DNA of 64,000 nucleotides from Pseudomonas iridis (GCF_017980685.1 NZ_JACXXO010000002.1:186001-250000), one strand, 5' to 3'. Shown: positions 16,603-25,762, counted from the stretch's first letter. The notes: generated by a model not told the origin, from the sequence alone. Numbers and translations: made by a program.

Positions 16603-16631
16603 TTTCTGTTTCGCGCCCGCGTGCCTATAAT
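16603..16631 (+). promoter_or_regulatory. Sigma70 promoter of the hisB operon
   Basis: TATAAT at 16626-16631 is a consensus -10. TTTCTG at 16603 is a weak -35 at 17-bp spacing. The element lies about 40 bp before the hisB start. Confidence 0.6.
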
Positions 16632-16669
16632 GGCTGCCTTTTTCGCCCAATGATTTTGCGGAGCTGGTG

Positions 16670-17263
16670 ATGGCCGAACGTAAGGCTTCTGTCGAGCGCG
16701 ACACTCTGGAAACCCAGATCAAAGCCTCGATCAACCTTGATGGCACCGGAAAGGCCCGATTCGATATCGGTGTTCCTTTTCTTGAGCACATGCTGGATCA
16801 GATCGCCCGTCACGGGTTGATCGACCTGGATATTGAATGCAAGGGCGATCTGCATATCGACGACCACCATACGGTGGAAGACGTCGGTATCACCCTCGGC
16901 CAGGCTTTCGCCAAAGCCATCGGCGATAAAAAAGGCATCCGTCGCTACGGCCACGCCTATGTGCCGCTCGATGAAGCGCTGTCGCGCGTGGTGATCGATT
17001 TCTCCGGTCGTCCGGGCCTGCAAATGCACGTGCCGTACACCCGCGCCACCGTTGGCGGCTTCGACGTTGACCTGTTCCAGGAATTCTTCCAGGGCTTCGT
17101 CAACCACGCGCTGGTCAGCATGCACATCGACAACCTGCGTGGCGCCAACACTCACCACCAGATCGAAACCGTGTTCAAGGCTTTCGGCCGCGCGCTGCGC
17201 ATGGCTGTGGAGCTCGACGAGCGCATGGCCGGGCAGATGCCATCGACCAAAGGCGTTCTGTAA
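16670..17263 (+). CDS. hisB: Imidazoleglycerol-phosphate dehydratase
   Basis: A 197-residue single-domain HisB that dehydrates imidazoleglycerol phosphate to imidazoleacetol phosphate in histidine synthesis. Metal ligands are seen in [42 protein letters not shown] and GANTHHQIE. It lacks the N-terminal phosphatase domain found in enteric HisB. The ATG at 16670 follows GGAG; a GTG one codon upstream is less likely. Its stop overlaps the hisH start by one base (TAATG), so the pathway genes are coupled. Confidence 0.98.
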   Translation: MAERKASVERDTLETQIKASINLDGTGKARFDIGVPFLEHMLDQIARHGLIDLDIECKGDLHIDDHHTVEDVGITLGQAFAKAIGDKKGIRRYGHAYVPLDEALSRVVIDFSGRPGLQMHVPYTRATVGGFDVDLFQEFFQGFVNHALVSMHIDNLRGANTHHQIETVFKAFGRALRMAVELDERMAGQMPSTKGVL

Positions 17264-17901
17264 TGCAGACGGTTGCAGTTATCGATTACGGCATGGGTAA
17301 CCTGCACTCGGTGGCCAAGGCCCTCGAGCACGTCGGCGCCGGTAAAGTGTTGATCACCAGCGATGCGGACGTGATCCGCGAAGCTGACCGTGTGGTGTTT
17401 CCGGGGGTCGGCGCGATTCGCGATTGCATGGCGGAGATCCGTCGCCTCGGGTTTGATTCGCTGGTGCGTGAAGTCAGCCAGGATCGTCCGTTCCTCGGCA
17501 TCTGTGTCGGCATGCAAGCCCTGCTCGATACCAGCGAAGAGAACGACGGCGTCGACTGCATCGGCCTGTTCCCGGGCGCGGTGAAGTTCTTCGGCAAAGA
17601 CCTGCATGAAGACGGCGAACACCTGAAAGTCCCGCACATGGGCTGGAACGAGGTGAAGCAGAAGGTCAGTCACCCGCTGTGGCACGACATTCCGGACATG
17701 GCGCGTTTCTATTTCGTGCACAGCTACTACATTGCCGCCGCCAACGCGCGGCAGGTGGTGGGCGGCGGTCATTACGGTGTCGATTTCGCTGCAGCGCTGG
17801 CCGATGGCTCGCGTTTCGCCGTGCAGTTTCACCCGGAGAAGAGCCATACCCATGGCCTGCAATTGCTGCAGAACTTCGCTGCGTGGGACGGTCGCTGGTA
17901 A
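17263..17901 (+). CDS. hisH: Imidazole glycerol phosphate synthase, glutamine amidotransferase subunit
   Basis: A 212-residue class I amidotransferase that releases ammonia from glutamine and passes it to HisF. The nucleophile Cys is in [11 protein letters not shown] (near residue 82); His and Glu of the triad are in [11 protein letters not shown] near the C-terminus. [14 protein letters not shown] at the start is typical. It overlaps hisB by one base and directly abuts the DUF2164 gene. Its partner hisF lies two genes downstream in the same operon. Confidence 0.98.
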   Translation: MQTVAVIDYGMGNLHSVAKALEHVGAGKVLITSDADVIREADRVVFPGVGAIRDCMAEIRRLGFDSLVREVSQDRPFLGICVGMQALLDTSEENDGVDCIGLFPGAVKFFGKDLHEDGEHLKVPHMGWNEVKQKVSHPLWHDIPDMARFYFVHSYYIAAANARQVVGGGHYGVDFAAALADGSRFAVQFHPEKSHTHGLQLLQNFAAWDGRW

Positions 17902-18162
17902 ATGGCTGCCAAGAAGTCCAGACCGCCGATCCTGACCCTCACTCCCGAACAGGAGAACGAGGCCAATCACAAGATCAAGCGGTTCATGGAGGATCGTTTC
18001 GAGCTGGACCTGGGTTCGTTCGAAGCGGCAGAAATTCTTGAGCTGTTTACCCGCGAAATTGCTCCGCACTATTACAACAGGGCGATTTTCGATGTGCAGA
18101 CCCACCTCAAAGAGCGGTTTGAAAGCATCGAAAGCGACCTGTGGGCGCTCGAAAAAAATTAG
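17902..18162 (+). CDS. DUF2164 family protein
   Basis: An 86-residue cytosolic protein starting with a basic head (MAAKKSRPPILTLTPEQEN), then HKIKRFMEDRFELDLGSFEAAEILELF and APHYYNRAIFDVQTHLKERFESIESDLWALEKN. This matches DUF2164 in length and motifs; the function is unknown. The ATG follows the hisH stop with no gap, so it is translated with the histidine genes. Whether it acts in histidine synthesis is not known. Confidence 0.88.
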   Translation: MAAKKSRPPILTLTPEQENEANHKIKRFMEDRFELDLGSFEAAEILELFTREIAPHYYNRAIFDVQTHLKERFESIESDLWALEKN

Positions 18163-18167
18163 GAGCA

Positions 18168-18246
18168 GCTGCTAGCTTCAAGCTGTCAGCTGCAAGAATC
18201 AGACACACGTGCGCGCTTGCAGCTTAAAGCTTGCAGCTTGCAGCTC
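18168..18246. repeat. AGCTTGCAGCT-type palindromic element, copy 1 (before hisA)
   Basis: Repeated AGCTGCAAG and AGCTTCAAGCT blocks on the left face CTTGCAGCTTAAAGCTTGCAGCT blocks on the right, making a long imperfect hairpin. A similar element sits after hisA (19009-19099). Confidence 0.75.
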
Positions 18247-18263
18247 TTTGACGAAGGAAAAGC

Positions 18264-19004
18264 ATGCTAATTATTCCTGCTATCGATCTTAAAGACGGTG
18301 CCTGCGTTCGTCTGCGCCAGGGCCGCATGGAAGATTCCACGGTGTTCTCCGATGACCCGGTGAGCATGGCTGCCAAGTGGGTGGAGGGCGGCTGCCGTCG
18401 TCTGCATCTGGTCGACCTGAACGGCGCCTTCGAAGGCCAGCCGGTCAACGGCGAAGTGGTTACCGCCATCGCCAAACGCTATCCGAACCTGCCGATCCAG
18501 ATCGGCGGCGGCATTCGCTCGCTGGAAACCATCGAGCACTACGTCAAGGCTGGTGTGAGCTACGTGATCATCGGCACCAAAGCCGTGAAAGATCCGGCCT
18601 TCGTTGCTGAGGCCTGCCGCGCGTTTCCGGGCAAGATCATCGTCGGCCTCGACGCCAAGGACGGTTTCGTCGCCACTGACGGCTGGGCTGAAATCAGCAC
18701 CGTGCAGGTCATTGATCTGGCCAAGCAGTTTGAAGCCGACGGCGTGTCTTCGATCGTTTATACCGACATCGCCAAAGACGGCATGATGCAGGGCTGCAAC
18801 GTACCGTTCACCGCTGCGCTGGCTGCGGCAACGAAGATCCCGGTGATCGCTTCCGGCGGTATCCACAACCTCGGTGACATCAAGTCGCTGCTCGACGCCA
18901 GGGCGCCGGGCATCATCGGCGCCATCACCGGCCGGGCGATCTATGAGGGCACTTTGGATGTTGCAGAGGCTCAATCTTTCTGTGATGGCTACGCGACCAG
19001 ATAA
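18264..19004 (+). CDS. hisA: Phosphoribosylformimino-5-aminoimidazole carboxamide ribotide isomerase
   Basis: A 246-residue (beta/alpha)8 barrel that isomerises ProFAR to PRFAR, the substrate of HisF. The catalytic Asp is in [18 protein letters not shown] (residue 8) and the second in [14 protein letters not shown]. Phosphate-binding loops are IGGGIRSLE and [10 protein letters not shown]. It starts after a hairpin-rich 100-bp gap and has a GAAGGAAAA ribosome binding site. Inverted-repeat elements flank it on both sides in an otherwise tightly packed operon. Confidence 0.98.
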   Translation: MLIIPAIDLKDGACVRLRQGRMEDSTVFSDDPVSMAAKWVEGGCRRLHLVDLNGAFEGQPVNGEVVTAIAKRYPNLPIQIGGGIRSLETIEHYVKAGVSYVIIGTKAVKDPAFVAEACRAFPGKIIVGLDAKDGFVATDGWAEISTVQVIDLAKQFEADGVSSIVYTDIAKDGMMQGCNVPFTAALAAATKIPVIASGGIHNLGDIKSLLDARAPGIIGAITGRAIYEGTLDVAEAQSFCDGYATR

Positions 19005-19008
19005 AAGC

Positions 19009-19099
19009 AGCTTCAAGTTGCAAGCTGCGAGCTGCAAGTTAGAAGCGCGGTAATGTTCTGCTCTTTCTTGCAGCTTGAAGCTCCAAGCTTGCAACTCTT
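19009..19099. repeat. AGCTTGCAGCT-type palindromic element, copy 2 (after hisA)
   Basis: GCTTCAAGTTGCAAGCTGCGAGCTGCAAG-like sequence on the left faces CTTGCAGCTTGAAGCTCCAAGCTTGCAAC-like sequence on the right. It is the second member of the pair flanking hisA. Confidence 0.75.
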
Positions 19100-19116
19100 A
19101 ATCGGAGATTAAGCCC

Positions 19117-19887
19117 ATGGCTCTGGCCAAACGCATCATCCCTTGCCTGGACGTGGACAACGGCCGGGTCGTCAAAGGTGTGAAGTTCGAGAACATCCGC
19201 GACGCCGGTGACCCGGTGGAAATCGCCCGTCGTTATGACGAGCAGGGCGCCGACGAGATTACCTTTCTCGATATCACCGCCAGCGTCGATGGCCGCGACA
19301 CCACGCTGCATACAGTCGAGCGCATGGCCAGTCAGGTTTTCATCCCGCTGACCGTTGGCGGTGGCGTGCGCACCGTGCAAGACATCCGCAACCTGCTCAA
19401 TGCCGGCGCGGACAAAGTGTCGATCAACACCGCAGCCGTGTTCAACCCTGAATTCGTTGGCGAAGCCGCGCAGCATTTCGGCTCGCAGTGCATCGTCGTC
19501 GCCATCGATGCGAAGAAGGTGTCGGGCCCGGGCGAAACCCCGCGCTGGGAAATCTTCACCCACGGTGGGCGCAAGCCGACCGGTTTGGACGCGGTCGAGT
19601 GGGCGAAGAAAATGGAAGGCCTGGGTGCCGGTGAGATCCTGCTGACCAGCATGGATCAGGACGGCATGAAAAACGGTTTCGACCTCGGCGTGACCCGCGC
19701 CATCAGCGATGCACTAGGCATTCCAGTGATCGCTTCCGGTGGTGTCGGCAACTTGCAGCACTTGGCCGACGGCATCCTTGAAGGCCACGCCAGCGCAGTG
19801 TTGGCGGCGAGTATTTTCCACTTCGGCGAATACACCGTGCAGGAAGCCAAGGCCTATATGGCTCATCGCGGGATTGTGATGCGTTAA
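19117..19887 (+). CDS. hisF: Imidazole glycerol phosphate synthase, cyclase subunit
   Basis: A 256-residue (beta/alpha)8 barrel that joins PRFAR with ammonia delivered by HisH, giving imidazoleglycerol phosphate and AICAR. The general acid/base Asp is in [15 protein letters not shown] (residue 11) and the second in AIDAKKVSG (near residue 130). Phosphate loops [11 protein letters not shown] and [11 protein letters not shown] are clear. It is the last gene of the his group; a perfect hairpin follows at 19909-19943. Confidence 0.98.
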   Translation: MALAKRIIPCLDVDNGRVVKGVKFENIRDAGDPVEIARRYDEQGADEITFLDITASVDGRDTTLHTVERMASQVFIPLTVGGGVRTVQDIRNLLNAGADKVSINTAAVFNPEFVGEAAQHFGSQCIVVAIDAKKVSGPGETPRWEIFTHGGRKPTGLDAVEWAKKMEGLGAGEILLTSMDQDGMKNGFDLGVTRAISDALGIPVIASGGVGNLQHLADGILEGHASAVLAASIFHFGEYTVQEAKAYMAHRGIVMR

Positions 19888-19908
19888 ACGGTACAGGCCA
19901 GTGGACAG

Positions 19909-19943
19909 CATGGCGTGCCCAAGGCACTCTTGGGCACGCCATG
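19909..19943 (+). terminator. Perfect 15-bp hairpin after hisF
   Basis: CATGGCGTGCCCAAG and CTTGGGCACGCCATG flank a GCACT loop. The following bases are GATTTCG rather than a T-tract, so termination may be partial or the element may act on the next gene, which starts 17 bp later. Confidence 0.5.
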
Positions 19944-19960
19944 GATTTCGGTAGCCCGAC

Positions 19961-20716
19961 ATGATCAAACGCCTGCTTCTTGTTCTCGCCAGTGCTTCTT
20001 TGTTGCTCATCAACAGTGTCAGGGCCGAAAACAATCCCGACACCGATCTGGTGCTCCTCACCGAAAACTTCCCGCCGTACAACATGGCGAAGAACGGCAA
20101 GAACTTCGCTCAAGGCGAGAACATCAACGGTATCGCCACCGATATCGTGCACGAGATGTTCCAGCGTGCCGGCCTCACTTACAGCCTGACCCTGCGCTTC
20201 CCTTGGGAGCGGGTGTACAAACTGGCGCTGGAGAATCCCGGTTACGGTGCCTTCGTGATGGCGCGTCTGCCGGATCGTGAAAAACTCTTCAAGTGGGTCG
20301 GTCCGATCGGCCCCGACGACTGGATCCTGTTGGCCAAGGCTGATAGCAAGATCACCCTCGAAACCCTCAATGACGCGCGCAAGTACAAAATCGGCGCCTA
20401 CAAAGGCGACGCGATTGCCGAGACGCTGACCAAGCAAGGCTTGAAGCCCGTGGTCGTGCTGCGCGATCAGGACAACGCCAGGAAGCTGGTCAGCGGACAG
20501 ATTGATCTGTGGGCAACGGGAGATCCTGCCGGGCGTTACCTCGCGCGGCAGGAGGGTGTGACGGGGCTGAAAACGGTGCTGCGCTTCAATAGCGCCGAGT
20601 TATATCTGGCGTTGAACAAGGACGTCTCCGATGACGTCGTCGCCAGGCTGCAGGACGCGCTCGATCAACTGCGCAAAGAAGGTGTAGTGGACGAAATCAT
20701 GGCGCGGTATCTGTAA
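19961..20716 (+). CDS. Orphan periplasmic solute-binding protein (SBP_bac_3-like)
   Basis: A 251-residue protein with a signal peptide (MIKRLLLVLASASLLL, cleavage after VRA near residue 22). The mature part, LVLLTENFPPYNMA then GIATDIVHEMFQRAGLTYSLTLRFPWERVYKLALE, matches family 3 amino acid-binding proteins of the type lacking linked permeases. No transporter genes are beside it. The ligand is unknown. Its stop lies inside the 3' end of the convergent gene (20-bp overlap). Confidence 0.82.
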   Translation: MIKRLLLVLASASLLLINSVRAENNPDTDLVLLTENFPPYNMAKNGKNFAQGENINGIATDIVHEMFQRAGLTYSLTLRFPWERVYKLALENPGYGAFVMARLPDREKLFKWVGPIGPDDWILLAKADSKITLETLNDARKYKIGAYKGDAIAETLTKQGLKPVVVLRDQDNARKLVSGQIDLWATGDPAGRYLARQEGVTGLKTVLRFNSAELYLALNKDVSDDVVARLQDALDQLRKEGVVDEIMARYL

Positions 20717-22076
20717 CCTCCTCCAGCGCCGTTTCCGCCAGCGGGGTGGCGCTGTCGTTGTCCGTCTCGTGGATGTCCGCGACCTCTGGCACTTGCGCTT
20801 CCGGCGCCGCAGCAACAGTGCTGGCAGGCGTCCCCGGTGTGTATTGGCTGATGTGCAGGCTGCGACCGTCGGTATAACTGAACGTAGTGGTCACCGGCGT
20901 ACCGTCTGCGCGCACAAGACTGTAGTCACTCTGAATCAGATAAACCGCCACGGCCTTATGGCTGTCCACTACCGCTACGACGTCGATCGCAGAGGTGTCG
21001 AGCCATTCATTGTTGGGCATTTCGCATTGCGTCAACTCATGGCTGAGCCGTGCCGAAAACAGAAACGGACTGGATGCCTGCGCGCCCCACTGCACGCCAA
21101 ATTCGATGGAGGTCAGTGTCGAGAACGCCCATTGACCTCGGGTGCGTTGCGCGCGCTGGGCTGACCATCGGAATGTCGTACTGTCTTGCCCGCTGTTGTG
21201 ACCATGGCCGACGAGCACATAGTGATCCGTGCGCTCCAGTTGATAGAAGGGCGAGTGGTCTCGCTGCTCCAGTGGAGTGAACAAGGGATCCTTGACGGCG
21301 AACCAGGGCAGCCTGGCGGTGTAGGTCGGCTGCTCAGGCGCTTGCAAGGGCTCAGGCGTTACCCCGAGAAGCACGGGTGCTGTCGGTTTTGGATTGACCT
21401 GAACCGCAAGGTGCAGACGTAACGAATACACCAGAAAATTCGCCGGCAACGTGTAACCGCTGACTCCGGCGAACGTGCCGGGCGCCAGGTGCATTTCCCC
21501 GGAAGCGGCCACCGGTGGCGCGGCGCTCCACGTGCTGATGCTCTGCCGCGCACCACTGCCTTTGTCATTCCAGATCAGATCGCATGTGGCTGACGCGCTG
21601 ACAAGGTCGGCCCGTACGCAGCGAACGGCATTGCGAGAAGGTTTTTCGTGGCTGTTGGAACACACCGAACCCAGCGCGACGTAACCTTGCGGCGGGAGAG
21701 GGCGCCAGACGGAGCCGTTCTTGGTCGCGCCGGAGCCTGAGTCTTTCCAGATCAGCTCGAAGTCGGTCGGTGCGCTCAGGGCCTTGCCTTTTTCGGGGTC
21801 GGCCGCCGGTGTGCTCGCCTCGCACACCACCGCCACGACTTTCTTGTTGTTGATGTTGTCACGGCCCGGATGGACGACGTCACCCAATGGAAAGTAGCCG
21901 GGCAGCACATCGGCCGCCGGGGTCGGGCGCCAGAAAGACGCCGGTTCCGCGCTGGAGCCGTAGGTGTCCCAGATACCCAGGAACTCGGTCGTAAAGTTGA
22001 TCAGCAGGTTGTCGACCCTGATGGGTTCCCTCTGCCAGTCGGATACTTGAGCGTTGTCGTAAATAGTCATGGTCAC
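20697..22076 (-). CDS. Vps62-related (DUF946-like) protein
   Basis: A 459-residue protein with no signal peptide. Its N-terminal half has two related modules: FWRPTPAADVLPGYFPLGDV at residues 48-67 and VWRPLPPQGYVALGSVC at 123-139, each followed by a W(K/N)DxGSGA segment (110-117 and 169-176). This WRPxPPxGYxxLG pattern is characteristic of Vps62/DUF946 proteins. The central part (YQLERTDHYVLVGHGHNSGQDSTTFRWS) and the Glu/Asp-rich C-terminal tail are not recognised. The function in bacteria is not established. It overlaps the convergent binding-protein gene by 20 bp. Confidence 0.7.
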   Translation of the reverse strand: MTMTIYDNAQVSDWQREPIRVDNLLINFTTEFLGIWDTYGSSAEPASFWRPTPAADVLPGYFPLGDVVHPGRDNINNKKVVAVVCEASTPAADPEKGKALSAPTDFELIWKDSGSGATKNGSVWRPLPPQGYVALGSVCSNSHEKPSRNAVRCVRADLVSASATCDLIWNDKGSGARQSISTWSAAPPVAASGEMHLAPGTFAGVSGYTLPANFLVYSLRLHLAVQVNPKPTAPVLLGVTPEPLQAPEQPTYTARLPWFAVKDPLFTPLEQRDHSPFYQLERTDHYVLVGHGHNSGQDSTTFRWSAQRAQRTRGQWAFSTLTSIEFGVQWGAQASSPFLFSARLSHELTQCEMPNNEWLDTSAIDVVAVVDSHKAVAVYLIQSDYSLVRADGTPVTTTFSYTDGRSLHISQYTPGTPASTVAAAPEAQVPEVADIHETDNDSATPLAETALEEVTDTAP

Positions 22077-22188
22077 TCCTGATAGTTGAACAGCGACTCA
22101 AGGGAGTCGCGACCTGTTGCAGGTCTCACTATCCGGAAGTGCGAGAAGTGAATGGTGGTAACTATCTATTGCCTGACGCAACAGGCTG

Positions 22189-22965
22189 TTACCGGTAGAG
22201 ACCGTCCTTGCCATGGCCGGCCATTGCGCGATTGCTGCGCACGCTGATCATTTGTTTGATGTCGATCCACTCAACGCCTTGAGCCTTGAGCTTGGGCAGC
22301 TCTCGCTCCAGCACGGCCAGCGTTTGTGGATAAGGATGGCCGATCATTACCGCTGAACCCTGTTTGCGCGCGAGGCTGATCGCAGTCTGCAACTGGGTGA
22401 AGATCGCCGCCTCGGTGCGCTCGTCATCGAGAAAAACATCGCGCGAAACACTCGCCAGATCGATCTTCTGCGCTTGCTGCGCGGCCACGGTCTGCGCACT
22501 GGTGCGGCTGTCGACGAAGAACTTGTGACGACGCTGCAACTCACCCATCAACCAGGCCATTGCCTCCGGTTGCGCCGTCATTCGGCTGCCCATGTGGTTA
22601 TTGATGCCCGCGGTGTACGGGACCATTTTGAACGCGGCGTTCAGACGCTTTTCGAGTTCGTCGATGGGCAGTTCGGGATGCCAGGCGTACGGGCCGGTCG
22701 CCGGATCCATGGGCATGTGCAAGATGACGATCTTGCCGGCCCGATGGGCTTCACGGGCGAATTCGGTGGCGTGGGGCGTGTCGGGCATGATCGCCGCGGT
22801 CACCGGGCCGGGCAGGGCCAGCACGCGGCGATCCCGGGGCAGGCTTTGCCCCAGGTCGTCGATGATCAGTGTCAGGTAGGCTTTGTGAGGCGTAGAGCCG
22901 GCGGGTTGTGCCTGAGCAGCACCCGCCAGACAGCACAGCAGAACGAAGACGAAACGCAAAGACAT
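22189..22965 (-). CDS. Divergent polysaccharide deacetylase family protein
   Basis: A 258-residue exported protein: signal peptide cleaved after AQA near residue 19, then LTLIIDDLGQSLPRDRRVLALPGPVTAAIMPDTPHA, the divergent polysaccharide deacetylase (DUF610) motif. ILHMPMD, INNHMGSRMTA and VDSRTSAQTVAA follow in family order. Asp and His residues of a metal site are present, but activity in this family is not proven. It starts 2 bp after the ctpA stop, as the last gene of envC-ctpA-deacetylase, a group acting on the cell wall. Confidence 0.9.
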   Translation of the reverse strand: MSLRFVFVLLCCLAGAAQAQPAGSTPHKAYLTLIIDDLGQSLPRDRRVLALPGPVTAAIMPDTPHATEFAREAHRAGKIVILHMPMDPATGPYAWHPELPIDELEKRLNAAFKMVPYTAGINNHMGSRMTAQPEAMAWLMGELQRRHKFFVDSRTSAQTVAAQQAQKIDLASVSRDVFLDDERTEAAIFTQLQTAISLARKQGSAVMIGHPYPQTLAVLERELPKLKAQGVEWIDIKQMISVRSNRAMAGHGKDGLYR

Positions 22966-22967
22966 CC

Positions 22968-24287
22968 TCAGCGGCCGGACGTAATGCTCAGGCCTTTGAG
23001 CAGGCTCAGGGCCTGGGCCAGTTGGTAATCGTCATCCTGCGGCATGGCCTTGGCCTTGCCTGCGGAACCGCTCGGTTTGTCGGCGCCGCCGTTGCCGTTG
23101 CCCAAATGGCCCTGCAGATCTGCTTCCTTGAAGTATTCGCTGTCCGCCTCGCTGGTGATCTTGGCTTTGCGCACTTCGATGTCCGGGACGATGCCCTGGG
23201 CCTGGATCGAGCGGCCATTGGGCGTGAAGTACAGCGCGGTGGTGATCTTCAGTGCGCGGTCGTTGTTCAGCGGCAGCACGGTCTGTACCGAACCTTTGCC
23301 GAAACTGGTGGTGCCCATGACCACAGCGCGTTTCTGGTCCTGCAGAGCACCGGCGACAATTTCCGACGCCGAGGCGCTGCCACCGTTGATCAGCACGACC
23401 ATCGGCACTGCTTCGCTTTCGTCTTTGCCGGTAGCAGAGAAACGCAGCTCGGAGTTGGCGATACGGCCTTTGGTGTAGACGATCAGACCTTTGGTGATGA
23501 AGTGGTCGACCACTTCCACCGCGGCCTGCAACACGCCACCCGGGTTGTTGCGCAGGTCGAGAACGATGCCGTTGAGCTTCTTGCCATTGTCCTTGCGCAT
23601 CTTCGCCAGGGCCTTGGAGACCTCATCGCCGGTCTTGACCTGGAACTGAGTGATGCGGATATAGCCGTAGCCCGACTCCAGCAGCTGCGACTTGACGCTC
23701 TTCACCTGAATCACGGCGCGCGCCAGGGTCACGTCGAATGGCGGGCCACCGTCGCGTACCAGGGTCAGGGTGATTTTCTGGCCGATCTTGCCGCGCATCT
23801 TGTCCACGGCTTCGGTCATGGTCTGGCCGCGAGTCGGCTGACCGTTGATCTTGACGATGAAGTCGCCAGCCTGAATGCCAGCCTTCGACGCAGGCGTGTC
23901 ATCGATTGGCGAGACAACCTTGATAAAACCGTCTTCGGCGCCGACTTCAATGCCCAGGCCGCCGAACTCGCCGCTGGTGCTTTCCTGCAATTCGGTGAAG
24001 TCTTCAGGGCCCAGGTAAGCCGAGTGCGGATCAAGGTTGCTGAGCATGCCCTTGATCGCGTTTTCCAGCAGGGTCTTGTCGTCCACCGGCTCGACGTATG
24101 CGGCTTTGATCCGGTCCATGACCTCGGCAAAGGTGCGCAACTCTTCCAGCGGCAACGGGGCCTTGGAGGTCGCAGCTGTGCCTGCCGGAGCGACGGCCGG
24201 AGCCGGTTGAGCGGCAAACGCCAAAGGCGCGCCGATCACCAGGGCGATCGTCAGGGCCAGCGAGGTAAGGCGGGACAAATGCAGCAT
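22968..24287 (-). CDS. ctpA: S41 family C-terminal processing peptidase
   Basis: A 439-residue periplasmic serine protease with a signal peptide (cleavage after FAA near residue 26). A PDZ domain spans about residues 85-165 (GGLGIEVGAEDGFIKVVSPIDDTPASKAGIQAGD). The S41 core has LRNNPGG, the catalytic Ser in GGSASASEIVAGAL and the Lys in TTSFGKGSVQT. A Gly/Lys-rich, disordered C-terminus follows. CtpA-type proteases degrade or trim cell wall hydrolases and other envelope proteins. It is 34 bp after envC, which supports a shared cell-wall role. Confidence 0.93.
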   Translation of the reverse strand: MLHLSRLTSLALTIALVIGAPLAFAAQPAPAVAPAGTAATSKAPLPLEELRTFAEVMDRIKAAYVEPVDDKTLLENAIKGMLSNLDPHSAYLGPEDFTELQESTSGEFGGLGIEVGAEDGFIKVVSPIDDTPASKAGIQAGDFIVKINGQPTRGQTMTEAVDKMRGKIGQKITLTLVRDGGPPFDVTLARAVIQVKSVKSQLLESGYGYIRITQFQVKTGDEVSKALAKMRKDNGKKLNGIVLDLRNNPGGVLQAAVEVVDHFITKGLIVYTKGRIANSELRFSATGKDESEAVPMVVLINGGSASASEIVAGALQDQKRAVVMGTTSFGKGSVQTVLPLNNDRALKITTALYFTPNGRSIQAQGIVPDIEVRKAKITSEADSEYFKEADLQGHLGNGNGGADKPSGSAGKAKAMPQDDDYQLAQALSLLKGLSITSGR

Positions 24288-24321
24288 GTCGAACGAACTC
24301 CTAATGTTGGTGACTCAACGC

Positions 24322-25626
24322 CTATCCTTGCGCGCGGCACCATTGCGCCGGATCACTCGGGTGACCCTGCTGACGAATTGCAAAATACAGCGCTGATGTG
24401 TCCTGACCGCCACTGTTACCGACAGTGGAGATGGACTCACCGGCTTTAACCACGTCACCCGCCGACTTGAGCAGTGTCTGGTTGTGACCGTAAAGACTCA
24501 GAAAACCATTGCCGTGATCGAGGATCACCAGCAACCCGGCGCCCCGCAGCCAATCGGCAAACACCACGCGCCCACCGTGTACGGCATGCACCTGGCTGCC
24601 GGCGGAGGCGCTGATCATCACGCCATCCCACTTGGTGCGGGCGTCATCGCCACGGCGTTCACCGAAGCGTGCCAGCAGTCGACCATCAACCGGCCATGGA
24701 AGTTTTCCCCGGGTTGCCGCAAAAGCCCCGCCAAAGGTTTCGCCACTGCTGGAAACCAGTGCGCCGGGAGACGATTTGACCGGTTTTCGTGGGGCGTCGC
24801 TGGTGTCCGATTCTGCATCCGCGTGGGCTTGCGCCTCACGCAAACGCTTTTTTTCCGCTTCCTGCTGGGCGATCAGCGCTTTTTTTCGCGCTTCTTCTGC
24901 CTCTCGGGCCTGACGGGCCAGGGTTTCTTCAATGGTCTTGAGGACTTTAGACAGGTCTGCCTGATCCTGCTCGCGGGCGGCGAGTTTCTGGTCGCGAGCC
25001 TTGACGTCCTCGTTGAGCTTGGCCAGCACTTGCTGGCGCTCCTTGCGAACTTTTTCGAGTTCGTCGCGCTGGGTGTCGAGGTCGCTTTTCTGTACCAGCA
25101 ATTGCGCTTGCTGCAAGCCGATGTCTTTTTCGACATTAGCCAGTTGGCGCAGGGTTTCGTTGAAGTTTTTCAGCTGCTCCAGGCGAGCCTGGCTCAGGTA
25201 ATCGTAATAGGTGAGGGTGCGGGCGAACTTCTCGGGATTCTGCTGGTTGAGCAGCAGCTTGAGGTACTCCTGACGGCCGTTCTGATAGGCCGCACGGGCC
25301 TGAATGGCGATCAGTCGTTGCTGTTCAGTGCGCGCGCTCTGGAGTTTTTTTTTCTCTGCATCGAGTCGTTGCAGCTCGGATTCGCTTTTCTGCAGTTCTT
25401 TCTGCAGCGCATCGACCTGCTTCTGCAGCTTGCCCAGCTCGGTCTCAGTGCCCTTGAGCTGTTTCTGCACGCCGGACTTTTCTTCCTGAACCTTGCTCAG
25501 CAGTTTTTTCAGCTCGGCAATGTCCTGACGCGTGGCGTCCAACTGCTGTTGGGTTTGCGCGCGCTCGTCAGCGAAGGCCGGTTGGAGCAGGCAGGTCAGA
25601 GCGAGGGCAATCAGGACGCGAAGCAT
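24322..25626 (-). CDS. envC: Murein hydrolase activator EnvC (coiled coil plus LytM domain)
   Basis: A 434-residue periplasmic protein: signal peptide ending FADE near residue 20, a long coiled coil at about residues 20-270 (repeated Q/E/K heptads), and a C-terminal LytM domain. The LytM metal ligands are degenerate: the usual HxH reads LYFAIRQQG, while LYGHNQ remains. This is the EnvC pattern, an activator of amidases at division rather than an enzyme. The ATG at 25626 puts the signal peptide at the N-terminus; a longer frame upstream is not family-like. It is the first gene of the envC-ctpA-deacetylase group. Confidence 0.92.
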   Translation of the reverse strand: MLRVLIALALTCLLQPAFADERAQTQQQLDATRQDIAELKKLLSKVQEEKSGVQKQLKGTETELGKLQKQVDALQKELQKSESELQRLDAEKKKLQSARTEQQRLIAIQARAAYQNGRQEYLKLLLNQQNPEKFARTLTYYDYLSQARLEQLKNFNETLRQLANVEKDIGLQQAQLLVQKSDLDTQRDELEKVRKERQQVLAKLNEDVKARDQKLAAREQDQADLSKVLKTIEETLARQAREAEEARKKALIAQQEAEKKRLREAQAHADAESDTSDAPRKPVKSSPGALVSSSGETFGGAFAATRGKLPWPVDGRLLARFGERRGDDARTKWDGVMISASAGSQVHAVHGGRVVFADWLRGAGLLVILDHGNGFLSLYGHNQTLLKSAGDVVKAGESISTVGNSGGQDTSALYFAIRQQGHPSDPAQWCRAQG

Positions 25627-25762
25627 AGGGGCGGGCGGCACCAGGGTAATGGACGGCCTAGTATGCCCGCCCGAGGCTGCAAAAAAAACGCCCAATTGGG
25701 GCTGTGTGATAACTGGAGCGCCGGACAGGCTTAATTCCATTTCGAAAACCCCATAAACCCCT

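Noticed and set aside
24322..25626. EnvC as an active LytM endopeptidase
   Set aside because: The HxH ligand motif is replaced by YFA, which fits the known amidase-activator role instead of catalysis.
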